Part shown: piece by piece, positions 13,256 through 21,532 of the stretch
How positions within the stretch are numbered: the first letter of the stretch is position 1
Layout: each line of letters begins with the position of its first letter
NCBI RefSeq assembly: GCF_008329645.1
Contig: NZ_CP043474.1
Span: forward strand, 2,542,001-2,606,000
Source: Mycolicibacterium grossiae
Lineage (GTDB): Bacteria > Actinomycetota > Actinomycetes > Mycobacteriales > Mycobacteriaceae
Direction of reading: 5' to 3'
Length of the DNA stretch: 64,000 nucleotides
The notes under the pieces: generated by a model
The model's input: only the letters and a program-made list of their open reading frames with translations
The model's database searches: none
What the model was told of the DNA's origin: nothing
Made by a program: the position numbers and the translations under genes

Positions 13256-14415
13256 GCGTGAGCCCGCTGGACGTCGTCGTCGTCGGCGCCGGGGCGTGGG
13301 GCCTGCCCGCGGCCGCCGAACTGGCACGGCGCGGGCACCGCGTCACACTCGTCGACCGCTACGGCCCGGCCAACGACCTCTCGTCGTCGCGCGGCCCGAC
13401 GCGGCTGTGGCGGCTGGCCGATCCCGATCCGGCGCGCGTGCGGCTGTCCATGCGCGGTCTCGACGCGATGCGCCGGCTCACCGAGCGGGCGGGCGAGCCG
13501 GTGTATCTCACCCGCGGCATGCTGTGGCGCGACGACGAGTCGCTGCCGCCGTTGCTGGCGACGCTCGACGCGCTCGGCGTGGAGCACACGGCGGTGTCCG
13601 CCGCCGACGTCGACCGGTTCTTCCCGGGCCTGCGCCCCGATGGTCGTGACGCGGTGTGGCAGCCCGTGGCGGGCGTCGTGCTGGCCGCGGTGTCGCTGCG
13701 CGCACAGCTGCGTCTCTTCCAGAACCGTCCTGATGCAATGCTTCTCACCGGTGACGTCGTCGGCGTCGAGGCCACGGCGAGCGGGGTGCGCGTCGACCTC
13801 GGTGACGGCAGGTCGGTGCAGGCGGACGCCGCCGTGCTGGCCCCCGGGCCGGGCGCGGCGCCGCTGCTCGCCGGCCTCGGGATCGACGTCGCGCTGCACC
13901 CGTACCTCGAGCAGGTGGTGCACTTCGGCGACCCCGCCGCGCCGCACGCCGGCGACGACCTGCCCGGTCTGTTCGACGGGCCGGTCGGCGACCGGCCGGG
14001 CATCTACGCCATGCCGACGCCCGGCGTTGGCTACAAGGTGGGACTCGACCGGCCGTTGCGCGACTATGCCCCCGGCGACGTCGACCGCACGCCCGACGCG
14101 GGCCGCACGGCCGTGATCCGCGAGCGCGTTGCGGCCGACCTGCGTGCAGTCACGCCCACCGTGCTCGACGAACAGGTGTGCTCGTGGACCGATTCGCCGG
14201 ACGGCCGGTTCGTGATCGACCGTCTCGAGGGCCCAATCGTGCTGGCGTGCGGCGATTCCGGTGAGGGCTTCAAGTTCTCGGCGCTGATGGGGGAGGTGCT
14301 CGCCGACCTCGTCGAGGACCGCCCCGTCGACGCCGACGTCGGGGCGCTGTCGCGGGCGCGGTTCGCCGGAGGCGTCCCCGATCGCGCCGGGCCGCACGTA
14401 CTCGGCCGCCACTGA
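13252..14415 (+). CDS. Sarcosine-oxidase-like FAD-dependent oxidoreductase
   Basis: A 387-residue flavoprotein of the DAO/monomeric sarcosine oxidase family. The N-terminal dinucleotide fold is VVVGAGAWGLPAAAELARRG with an acidic end at LVDRYGP. The region VCSWTDSPDGRFVID matches the MSOX block in which a cysteine carries covalent FAD, and GDSGEGFKFSALMGEVLADL is the C-terminal FAD motif. It probably oxidises a secondary or primary amine, or an N-methyl amino acid. GTG 13252 overlaps the upstream TGA (GTGA), so it is coupled to the aldehyde dehydrogenase; the product aldehyde may pass to that enzyme. Confidence 0.8.
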   Translation: MSVSPLDVVVVGAGAWGLPAAAELARRGHRVTLVDRYGPANDLSSSRGPTRLWRLADPDPARVRLSMRGLDAMRRLTERAGEPVYLTRGMLWRDDESLPPLLATLDALGVEHTAVSAADVDRFFPGLRPDGRDAVWQPVAGVVLAAVSLRAQLRLFQNRPDAMLLTGDVVGVEATASGVRVDLGDGRSVQADAAVLAPGPGAAPLLAGLGIDVALHPYLEQVVHFGDPAAPHAGDDLPGLFDGPVGDRPGIYAMPTPGVGYKVGLDRPLRDYAPGDVDRTPDAGRTAVIRERVAADLRAVTPTVLDEQVCSWTDSPDGRFVIDRLEGPIVLACGDSGEGFKFSALMGEVLADLVEDRPVDADVGALSRARFAGGVPDRAGPHVLGRH

Positions 14416-14432
14416 GTGACACAATCGCCGGT

Positions 14433-15110
14433 GTGAAGTACGGGCAGGCGTGGCGGTCGCCGGAGGTGGACTGGTCCTCGACCCGCGGCCGCATCCTGCT
14501 CGCGGCGTCGACGCTGTTCGCTCAGCGCGGCTACTTCGGCACGTCGACGCGCGACATCGCCGACGCCGTGGCGATCCGCCAACCCTCGCTGTTCCATCAC
14601 TTCGAGGCCAAGCACGCCATCTTCCGCACGCTGGTGGAACTCGACCTCGGGCCGTCGATCCAACGGATCACGCAGCGCCTCGCCGAGGATTCGTCGTGGG
14701 GGGAGAAGCTGCACCTGGTGATCGCGTGCGACGTCCGCGAGGTGCTGGTGCAGCCCTTCGACGCGCGCGGCCTGTACCAGGACGCCGTGCTGGGCCTCGA
14801 CGAATTCGCCGACGAGCGCGCGGGCATCGCGCTGTTCCATCGGCTCATCGCACGGGTGGTCCGCGGCGGGCGTGCCGCGGGCGAATTCGTGGACTTCGAA
14901 CCGACGTTCGTGCAGCGCGCGATGAACGGCGTGCTGTTCGAGACGTTGCGCGAGCAGGGCGGCCCCGGCGGTCGCCTCCGTGGACGCCGGCCGCTGCAGG
15001 CCGCGGACTTCGTGGTGCGCGGCCTGCTGGCCGACCCGGCCGATCTGGACCGGATCCACGCCGCGACGCTGCGACGGCTCGACGAGCTGCCGACCGCCGC
15101 GGTCGTCTGA
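14433..15110 (+). CDS. TetR family transcriptional regulator
   Basis: A 225-residue TetR protein with the standard N-terminal HTH: TRGRILLAASTLFAQRGYFG followed by TSTRDIADAVAIRQPSLFHH and FEAK. The C-terminal ligand domain is divergent. It begins 17 bp after the flavoenzyme gene (GTG 14433), with CACAAT 7 nt upstream as a possible leaderless -10. Two matched 16-bp palindromes lie 50-85 bp after its stop, in front of the ABC importer, making it the natural candidate to bind there and control the importer and possibly gamma-glutamyltransferase. Confidence 0.9.
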   Translation: MKYGQAWRSPEVDWSSTRGRILLAASTLFAQRGYFGTSTRDIADAVAIRQPSLFHHFEAKHAIFRTLVELDLGPSIQRITQRLAEDSSWGEKLHLVIACDVREVLVQPFDARGLYQDAVLGLDEFADERAGIALFHRLIARVVRGGRAAGEFVDFEPTFVQRAMNGVLFETLREQGGPGGRLRGRRPLQAADFVVRGLLADPADLDRIHAATLRRLDELPTAAVV

Positions 15111-15161
15111 CTCCGGGCGACGACCCGTGTAACAGCGGCGTGAATTTCCGCTGAAAAGGTG

Positions 15162-15195
15162 CCTATCGTTCGATAGGGTCCTATCGTCTGATAGG
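15162..15195. promoter_or_regulatory. Tandem operator pair upstream of the ABC importer
   Basis: CCTATCG-TT-CGATAGG (15162-15177) is a 16-bp inverted repeat. A second copy, CCTATCG-TC-TGATAGG (15180-15195), begins 3 bp later, giving an 18-bp centre spacing. The pair lies 64 bp upstream of the lipoprotein start (15259). TetR dimers commonly bind such sites two at a time, and the TetR gene is immediately upstream. Confidence 0.7.
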
Positions 15196-15258
15196 TCAGC
15201 GGCCGGCAAGCGTCGACGAAGCGTCTACTCGGCCGCCTCCCGTCCGATGGAGGAACCC

Positions 15259-16131
15259 ATGAGTCGCAGCACCATCCACCTCGTCCGCGCGGCCGTCTGC
15301 TCGGCCGCGGCCATCCTCGCGATGACGGGGTGCTCGTCGTCGGACGACGCCGCATCCGGCGCGGAGCCGACCAAGTCCGGGCCGCCCAAGGTGGCCCCGC
15401 CGGCCGTTCTGCAGGCCGACACCCTGAAGATCTGCGCGCCGAACGACGGCACGCCGCCGAACGTCTACCACGACGCGTCCGGTGAACTCGTCGGCAGCGA
15501 GGTGGATCTCGGCAAGGCCCTCGCCGCGCAGCTGGGGCTGAACGCGCAGTTCGTCGAATCCTCCTTCGCCACGGTCATTCCCACGCTGCAGGCCAAGCAG
15601 TGCGACGTCATCATGGCCCAGCTCTACATCAAGCCCGAGCGCGAGAAGGTCGTCGACTTCGTGCCGTACGTGATGTCGGGCACCGGCATCGCGGTGTCGA
15701 AGGAGCATCCGGCGGCAATCACCGGCCTGGACGACAGTCTGTGCGGCAAGAAGGTCATCCTCGCGGTGGCCACCACCGCCGAGGCGTTGGCGCAGGAGCA
15801 GTCCGAGAAGTGCACGGCCGCAGGCAAGGCGCCGGTCGACATCACCCGCAGCAACCAGGCCGACGTGTCCATCCAGCAGGTGCAGAACGGACAGGTCGAC
15901 GCCTTCATGGACACCGCCGAGACGCTCGGCTACTACGCCACCAAGACCGGTGCCCGGATCCAGTCGGTCGGCGACCCCTTCGGCACCATCCAGATCGGCG
16001 CGGCGACCCTCAAGGGCAACACCGCCCTGCACGACGCCCTCGCCGGTGCGCTCAGCGAGGTCGAGTCCAACGGCACCTACGGCAAGATCCTCGACGAGTG
16101 GGGCATGTCCGACCTGTCCATCGAGAGCTGA
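15259..16131 (+). CDS. Amino-acid ABC transporter, substrate-binding lipoprotein
   Basis: Periplasmic-binding-protein family 3 protein of 290 residues. The signal peptide ends in the lipobox LAMTGC, with the acylated Cys at residue 25, so the protein is tethered to the outer face of the membrane. The mature part has the family features VGSEVDLGKALAAQLGLNAQ, IPTLQAKQCDVIMAQLYIKP, ERREKVVDF-like EREKVVDFVPYV and TYGKILDEWGM. GGAGG at 15249-15253 precedes ATG 15259. It is the first gene of a three-gene importer. Ligand: a polar amino acid or related amine; the exact one cannot be told. Confidence 0.9.
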   Translation: MSRSTIHLVRAAVCSAAAILAMTGCSSSDDAASGAEPTKSGPPKVAPPAVLQADTLKICAPNDGTPPNVYHDASGELVGSEVDLGKALAAQLGLNAQFVESSFATVIPTLQAKQCDVIMAQLYIKPEREKVVDFVPYVMSGTGIAVSKEHPAAITGLDDSLCGKKVILAVATTAEALAQEQSEKCTAAGKAPVDITRSNQADVSIQQVQNGQVDAFMDTAETLGYYATKTGARIQSVGDPFGTIQIGAATLKGNTALHDALAGALSEVESNGTYGKILDEWGMSDLSIES

Positions 16132-16143
16132 CCGGGAAACGGC

Positions 16144-16929
16144 ATGCAGTTCGACTGGGACTTCTTCTGGAAGGCGCTGTTCACCCCGAGTGACGCGTTC
16201 CTCGACGGCCTCGTCCTCACGATCGTCATCTCCGTGGTCGCCATGGTGCTGGCGACGGTGCTCGGCCTGGTGGTCGCCCTGATGCGACGCTCGCGGTTCG
16301 CCGGCCTGCGCTGGTGCGCGAGCGTCTACATCTGGATCATCCGGGGCACCCCGCTGCTGGTACAGCTGGTCATCATCTACACCGGGCTGGCCGCCGTGGG
16401 CGTGTACCAGTTCCACGACGTCTCGCTGCTGGGCCTGTCGGTCAAGGCCGCCGTGCAGGCCGCAGTGATCGGACTGATGATGAACGAGAGCGCCTACATC
16501 GCCGAGATCATCCGCGCGGGAATGGATTCGGTGCCCAAGGGGCAGTTCGAGGCGGCCGCATCCCTCGGCATGACGACGACGCGGCTGATGCGCTGGATCG
16601 TGGTGCCGCAGTCGCTGCGGGTCATGGTGCCGCCCCTGGGCAACTCGTTCAACGGGATGATGAAGACGACGTCGGTGCTGTCGGTGATCGGCGTCAGCGA
16701 GATGTTCCTCGTCACCCAGTCGATCAGCTCGGCGACGTTCCACACCTTCGAGATCTTCATCGTCGTCGCCATCTACTACCTCGCCCTCACCACCATCTGG
16801 ACGTTCATCCAGGCGTGGATCGAGAACCGGCTGGCCCGCCAGCTCGGCATCGAGCAGCGGGTGCCCATCACCGCGCGGCTGCTGGGGGCGCGCAAGGCCA
16901 ATCCCGCACTCGAGGGGGTGCCCGCGTGA
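16144..16929 (+). CDS. Amino-acid ABC transporter permease (HisM type)
   Basis: A 261-residue permease of the polar amino-acid family. Several membrane helices are visible ([40 protein letters not shown]). The EAA coupling motif is [20 protein letters not shown], and RGTPLLVQL is the family signature. It follows the lipoprotein gene by 12 bp and overlaps the ATPase gene by 4 bp (GTGA). A single permease subunit suggests a homodimeric channel. Confidence 0.92.
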   Translation: MQFDWDFFWKALFTPSDAFLDGLVLTIVISVVAMVLATVLGLVVALMRRSRFAGLRWCASVYIWIIRGTPLLVQLVIIYTGLAAVGVYQFHDVSLLGLSVKAAVQAAVIGLMMNESAYIAEIIRAGMDSVPKGQFEAAASLGMTTTRLMRWIVVPQSLRVMVPPLGNSFNGMMKTTSVLSVIGVSEMFLVTQSISSATFHTFEIFIVVAIYYLALTTIWTFIQAWIENRLARQLGIEQRVPITARLLGARKANPALEGVPA

Positions 16930-17717
16930 TCGGCGAGGAGCAGACGACGGCCACCGCGTCCGCGCCCGTCGTCTCGGTCCGCAACGTGTCCTGCACGCTT
17001 GGCGGCCGCACGGTGCTCGACGACGTCTCGCTGGAGGTGATGCGCGGCGAGGTCGTCGTGCTGATCGGTCCGTCCGGCGCCGGCAAGACCACGCTGCTGC
17101 GCTCGCTGAACCACCTGGAGAAGGTGGACAGCGGCGACGTCGTGGTCGGTGGTGTCTCCATCGCGCACCGCAGCGGCGGCAGTGGGAAGAAGGTGGGCAA
17201 CGCCGAACTCGCCCGCCGGCGGCGTGAGATCGGCTTCGTCTTCCAGCACTTCAACCTGTTCCCGCACATGACCGCGCTGGAGAACGTGTGGAACGGGCCG
17301 GTGCGCGTACTCGGCACGCCGAAGGACACCGCACGGCACGACGCCATGGCGCTGCTGGAGCGGGTCGGGCTGGCCGACAAGGCGCAGTCGCGGCCCAGCC
17401 AGCTCTCCGGCGGCCAGCAGCAGCGCGTCGCGATCGCGCGGGCGCTGGCGATGCGGCCCAAGGTCATGCTGTTCGACGAGCCCACCTCGGCGCTCGACGT
17501 GGAGATGGTCGGTGAAGTCCTCACCGTCATGCGCGAACTCGCGCGCGAGCACATGACCATGGTGGTGGTGACCCACGAGATGCGCTTCGCGCGCGACGTC
17601 GCCGACCGGATCGTCGTCATGGACGCCGGCCGCATCATCGAGGACGCCCCACCCGCCGAACTGTTCGCCGCCCCACGGCACGAGCGCACCAAGGCGTTCC
17701 TGTCGACGCTCGGCTGA
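16926..17717 (+). CDS. Amino-acid ABC transporter ATP-binding protein
   Basis: A 263-residue ABC ATPase of the GlnQ/HisP class. Walker A is GPSGAGKTT, the Q-loop [13 protein letters not shown], the signature [17 protein letters not shown], Walker [13 protein letters not shown] and the switch histidine [19 protein letters not shown] is typical of polar amino-acid importers. GTG 16926 overlaps the permease stop. It energises uptake by the two preceding genes. Confidence 0.94.
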   Translation: MIGEEQTTATASAPVVSVRNVSCTLGGRTVLDDVSLEVMRGEVVVLIGPSGAGKTTLLRSLNHLEKVDSGDVVVGGVSIAHRSGGSGKKVGNAELARRRREIGFVFQHFNLFPHMTALENVWNGPVRVLGTPKDTARHDAMALLERVGLADKAQSRPSQLSGGQQQRVAIARALAMRPKVMLFDEPTSALDVEMVGEVLTVMRELAREHMTMVVVTHEMRFARDVADRIVVMDAGRIIEDAPPAELFAAPRHERTKAFLSTLG

Positions 17718-17763
17718 GCCGGCACGCCGAACCCACCCCCATGAGCGAGGAGTCGAATCCACC

Positions 17764-19353
17764 GTGCCCACCTCATCGGCATCGCGTTCCTTCACCGGAG
17801 CGCTGGCGACACCGCACGCGCTGGCGACGGAAGCCGGCATGCGTGCCTACCGCGACGGTGGCACCGCCATCGACGCCGCCGTCGTGGCCGCGGCCGTCCT
17901 GACCGTCGTCTATCCGCACAACGTGGCGCTCGGCGGTGACCTGATCGCGCTGGTGCGCACGCCGGACGGCGACGTGCGCTGCGTCAACGCCTCGGGATGG
18001 TCCGGTCGCGGCGTCGACGTCGACGAGGTGCGCAGACGGTGTGGCGACTGGCTGCCCATCCGCGGTGCCGACACGGTGACGGTTCCCGGCGGCGTCCGCG
18101 GCTGGGAGACGTTGCGCACGTTCGGTTCCCGCCTCGGCTGGGCCGAGACGCTGGCGGCGGCCGAGGAGGTCGCACGGACCGGTGTGCCGGTGGCACCGTC
18201 GCTCGCCGGCCACCTCGCCGACCCGGAGAACGCCGACCTGTTCGGCCTCGCGGACTTCGACGGCGTCTTCCACCCGGGCGGCCGCCCGCTGGCGGTCGGC
18301 GACGTGCTGACCCAGCCCGCCCTCGCCGCGACGTTCGCGGCGCTGGGCGCCGCCGGTCCGGACGCGTTCTACGCCGGTGGGCTCGCCGCACGCAGCGTGG
18401 ACTACCTGCGCGTAAACGGCTCGGTGCTCGACGCCGACGACTTCGCGGCGTTCCGGCCCGAGATCGTCGATCCGCTGTCGGCGACCTTCGGCGCGCTCAC
18501 GGTGCTCACCAGCCCACCGAATACGCACGGGTTCCTGTTGCTGCGGGCGTTGCGGGCGCTCGACGAACTCGGCGTCGCCGACCCGCTCGGCCGCGGCCTG
18601 GGCCGGTTGATGCGAATCTTCCATCGCGGCAACGCCCTACGGCACGAGCGACTCGCCGACTCACGGTTCACCGACGTGGACGTCCCCACGCTGCTGAAGG
18701 ACGGGCTCGCCGACGTCACCGCGGTCGGCGCCGCGGGGACCGGACACGCGCCGGTCGCGCGCGGGGATACCGTCGGGATCGCCGCGGCCGACGATCGGGG
18801 CTACGCGGTCTCCCTCATCCAGAGCGTCTACCACGCCTTCGGTTCCGGCCTGATCGACCCCGAGACCGGCATCCTGTTCCACAACCGGGGCACCAGCTTC
18901 TCCCTCGACGCGGCGTCGCCGAACGTGCTGGCGCCGCGCAAGCGGCCCGCGCATACCCTGATGCCCGTGCTGACCACCGAGGGCGGGGCAGTGCGGCACG
19001 TGCTCGCCACGATGGGTGGGCAGGCGCAGCCGCAGATCCTCGCCCAGGTGCTGCTGCGTGCGCTCGACGGCGCGGACGCGCAGGCCGCCGTCAGCGGTCC
19101 GCGGGCCGCGGTGGGCGTGCAGATCGACGGCGAGACCGCCGATTCGGTGACCGTCGAGGCCGACGTGCCCGCCGACGCGGTCGACGCGGTGGCCGCCGAG
19201 GGACTGCTGCCGTGGCCGGTGCCCGTGCACACCGAGGCACTCGGGCAGGCCAACGTGGTGTTCGCGGACCGGTCCGGGGCGCTGGTCGCGGCGTCGGACC
19301 CGCGCGCCGACGGCGCGGCGAGCGTCACGCAGTTCCCCCGCCGGGACCGCTAG
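17764..19353 (+). CDS. Gamma-glutamyltransferase family protein
   Basis: N-terminal-nucleophile hydrolase of 529 residues. The large-subunit start is recognisable (GALATPHALATEAGMRAYRD, then GGTAIDAAVVAAAVLTVVYP). The autoprocessing/nucleophile threonine is most likely T336 in ARGDTVGIAAADDRG. SVYHAFGSGLIDPETGILFHN and the C-terminal GGQAQPQI are typical. No signal peptide is evident, so, unlike secreted GGTs, it is probably cytoplasmic and may act on gamma-glutamyl amines or amides taken up by the adjacent importer. The start is GTG 17764. It follows the ATPase by 46 bp and overlaps the next gene by 1 bp. Confidence 0.87.
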   Translation: MPTSSASRSFTGALATPHALATEAGMRAYRDGGTAIDAAVVAAAVLTVVYPHNVALGGDLIALVRTPDGDVRCVNASGWSGRGVDVDEVRRRCGDWLPIRGADTVTVPGGVRGWETLRTFGSRLGWAETLAAAEEVARTGVPVAPSLAGHLADPENADLFGLADFDGVFHPGGRPLAVGDVLTQPALAATFAALGAAGPDAFYAGGLAARSVDYLRVNGSVLDADDFAAFRPEIVDPLSATFGALTVLTSPPNTHGFLLLRALRALDELGVADPLGRGLGRLMRIFHRGNALRHERLADSRFTDVDVPTLLKDGLADVTAVGAAGTGHAPVARGDTVGIAAADDRGYAVSLIQSVYHAFGSGLIDPETGILFHNRGTSFSLDAASPNVLAPRKRPAHTLMPVLTTEGGAVRHVLATMGGQAQPQILAQVLLRALDGADAQAAVSGPRAAVGVQIDGETADSVTVEADVPADAVDAVAAEGLLPWPVPVHTEALGQANVVFADRSGALVAASDPRADGAASVTQFPRRDR

Positions 19354-20024
19354 TGCCGGTGCGGACTACGCACCTTCGGGTGTGGTTGATGATGGCGCTG
19401 ACGTGCGTCACGGGCCTGCTCGACGCGGTCGGCTACCTCGGCCTGGACCGGGTGTTCACCGGCAACATGACCGGCAACATCGTCATCCTCGGCATGGGGC
19501 TGGCCGGCGCCGACGGCCTACCGGTCGCCGGTCCGCTGGTGGCGCTGGGCGGCTACGTGGCCGGCGCCGCACTCGGAGGTCGGCTGGTGCACCGGCGCAA
19601 GCCTGCCTGGACGGCGGTCGTGACGGCTCTGTTCGGCTGCAGCGCAGCGGTTCTCGCGGGTCTGGCGACGGTCCTGCTGACCGTCGACGTCACGGGGGCG
19701 TCGCCGGCGGGCATCGCGATCGCGGCGGGCATCGCAGCGCTGATGGGCATGCAGGCGGCGACGGCGCGCGCACTGGCCGTCACCGACATGACCACCGTGG
19801 TCGTCACGTCGACGATCACCGCCTATGCCGGGGAGACGCTGTTCGCCGGCGGCACGGCGTGGCTGACGCACCGCCGGCTGTGGGCCATCGTCGCGATCTT
19901 CGCCGGCGCCCTGGCCGGGGCGCTCCTGATGCGCGTGCACGTCTGCGTTCCGGTCTACCTCGCCGCCGCCACCACCGCGGTCGTCGCGGTGCTGGGGCAC
20001 CGGGCGTGGGGAGACGCCGGCTGA
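19353..20024 (+). CDS. DUF1275 (YoaK-like) membrane protein
   Basis: A 223-residue multi-pass membrane protein. The signature near the N-terminus, LLDAVGYLGLDRVFTGNMTG with NIVILG, is diagnostic of DUF1275/YoaK. Several helices follow, including AGIAIAAGIAALMGMQAATA and AIVAIFAGALAGALLM. The start is GTG 19353, overlapping the TAG of gamma-glutamyltransferase by one base, so it is the last gene of that operon. The function of the family is not established; transport is a guess from topology. A long inverted repeat follows the stop. Confidence 0.82.
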   Translation: MPVRTTHLRVWLMMALTCVTGLLDAVGYLGLDRVFTGNMTGNIVILGMGLAGADGLPVAGPLVALGGYVAGAALGGRLVHRRKPAWTAVVTALFGCSAAVLAGLATVLLTVDVTGASPAGIAIAAGIAALMGMQAATARALAVTDMTTVVVTSTITAYAGETLFAGGTAWLTHRRLWAIVAIFAGALAGALLMRVHVCVPVYLAAATTAVVAVLGHRAWGDAG

Positions 20025-20050
20025 GCTGAACCGGCCGCACGCAGCACGCC

Positions 20051-20104
20051 GAGACTGCAGTTGGTGACGGTTTCCGGGCGAATTCCGTCACCAACCGCAG
20101 TCTC
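20051..20104. repeat. 20-bp inverted repeat, probable bidirectional terminator or palindromic repeat
   Basis: Arms 20051-20070 and 20085-20104 begin GAGACTGCAG and match over 20 bp with one A/G mismatch; the loop is 14 nt. The element sits between two convergent genes (DUF1275 and semialdehyde dehydrogenase). It lacks a U-tract. It could end transcription from both sides, or be a copy of a dispersed palindromic repeat. Confidence 0.75.
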
Positions 20105-20119
20105 GCGGAGCCGGCTTCG

Positions 20120-21463
20120 TCAGCCGGCGATGCGGATCAGCTTCTTGTTGACGAACTCCTCGATGCCGAAGCGACCGAGTTCGCGGCCGAAGCCGGACCG
20201 CTTGACCCCGCCGAACGGCAGCTCGGCGCCCTCGGCGCCGACGGCGTTGACGAACACCATGCCGGCCTCGATCTTGTCGGCGACGCGCTTGGCCTGCTCC
20301 GGGTCGGTGGTGAAGACGTAGGACCCGAGGCCGAACGGGGTGTCGTTGGCCAGCTCGACGGCCTCGTCTTCGTCGGCGACCTTGTACACCGAGGCGACGG
20401 GGCCGAACAGTTCCTCGCGGTAGTCAGCGGGCATGTTCGTCAGCACCCCGGGCGGGAAGAAGGCGCCGTTGCGCTGCCCCTGGCTGGTCAGGCTGGCGCC
20501 GTCGTCCACGGCACGCCTCACCTGGTCGTCGAGCCGCTCGGCGGCGGCCACCGACGACAGCGGTGCCAGGCCGTCGGCCTTCTCGAGCACCTTCGCGGTG
20601 AACTTGTCGAGGAACTCGTCGTAGACGGACTCGGCGACGATGATGCGCTTGGCCGCGTTGCACGCCTGCCCGGTGTTCTCGAAGCGCCCGTCGACCGCAG
20701 CCTCCACGGTGCCGTCGAGATCGTCGGTGGACAGCACGATGAACGGGTCGGAGCCGCCGAGTTCGAGCACGACCTTCTTGAGGTTGCGTCCGGCGATCTC
20801 GGCGACCGCCGCACCGGCGCGCTCCGAGCCGGTCAGCGAAACCCCTTGCACGCGTGGATCGGCGATGGCATCGGCAATCTGCTCGTTTGTGGCGTAGACG
20901 TTGACGTAGGCGCCTTCCGGGTAGCCGGCATCGCGGAAGATCTGCTGCAGCGCCTCGGCCGATTCCGGGCACTGCGGCGCGTGCTTCAGCACGATGGTGT
21001 TGCCGACGGTCAGGTTCGGGCCGGCGAAGCGGGCGACCTGGTAGTAGGGGTAGTTCCACGGCATGATGCCGAGCAGCACGCCGACGGAGCTGCGGCGCAC
21101 CAGCGCCGAGCCCTCACCCTCGAGCAGGTCGATCGGCTCGTCGGCGAGGAACTTCTCGGCGTTGTCGGCGTAGTAGGTGTAGATGGCCGCGGAGAACTCG
21201 ACCTCGCCGATCGACTGGTCGAGCGGCTTGCCCATCTCGCGCTGGATGATCTTCGCGAGGTCCTCCTTGCGCTCCTCGTGCAGTTCGGCGACCCGGCGGA
21301 TCAGCGCCGCGCGGTCGGCGACGCTGGTGCTGCGCGACCATTCCCGGTGGGCCGCCGCGGCCGCGGCGATGGCCCCATCGACCTGCTCGTCGGTCGCGGT
21401 CGGGTACTCCTTGACCGTCTCACCCGTGGACGGGTCGACCACTGCGTACAGAGACGTGCTCAC
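20120..21463 (-). CDS. Succinate-semialdehyde dehydrogenase-type aldehyde dehydrogenase
   Basis: A 447-residue aldehyde dehydrogenase close to the GabD1 type. The general base is in VVLELGGSDPFIVLS, the catalytic cysteine in ENTGQACNAAKRIIV, and MPWNYPYYQVARFAGPNL is the family N-motif. The C-terminus ELPFGGVKRSGFGRELGRFG is standard. Likely reaction: succinate semialdehyde to succinate with NAD(P)+, closing the GABA route into the TCA cycle. It lies downstream of a permease and a universal stress protein on the same strand. The start ATG is at 21463. Substrate assignment is by family resemblance. Confidence 0.88.
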   Translation of the reverse strand: MSTSLYAVVDPSTGETVKEYPTATDEQVDGAIAAAAAAHREWSRSTSVADRAALIRRVAELHEERKEDLAKIIQREMGKPLDQSIGEVEFSAAIYTYYADNAEKFLADEPIDLLEGEGSALVRRSSVGVLLGIMPWNYPYYQVARFAGPNLTVGNTIVLKHAPQCPESAEALQQIFRDAGYPEGAYVNVYATNEQIADAIADPRVQGVSLTGSERAGAAVAEIAGRNLKKVVLELGGSDPFIVLSTDDLDGTVEAAVDGRFENTGQACNAAKRIIVAESVYDEFLDKFTAKVLEKADGLAPLSSVAAAERLDDQVRRAVDDGASLTSQGQRNGAFFPPGVLTNMPADYREELFGPVASVYKVADEDEAVELANDTPFGLGSYVFTTDPEQAKRVADKIEAGMVFVNAVGAEGAELPFGGVKRSGFGRELGRFGIEEFVNKKLIRIAG

Positions 21464-21532
21464 GTGAACTCACTCCTCATCTCGTGTGGACCGGCGCGCC
21501 GCTGCGCCCGTCCGTCCTGTCTACCGCGTCCG

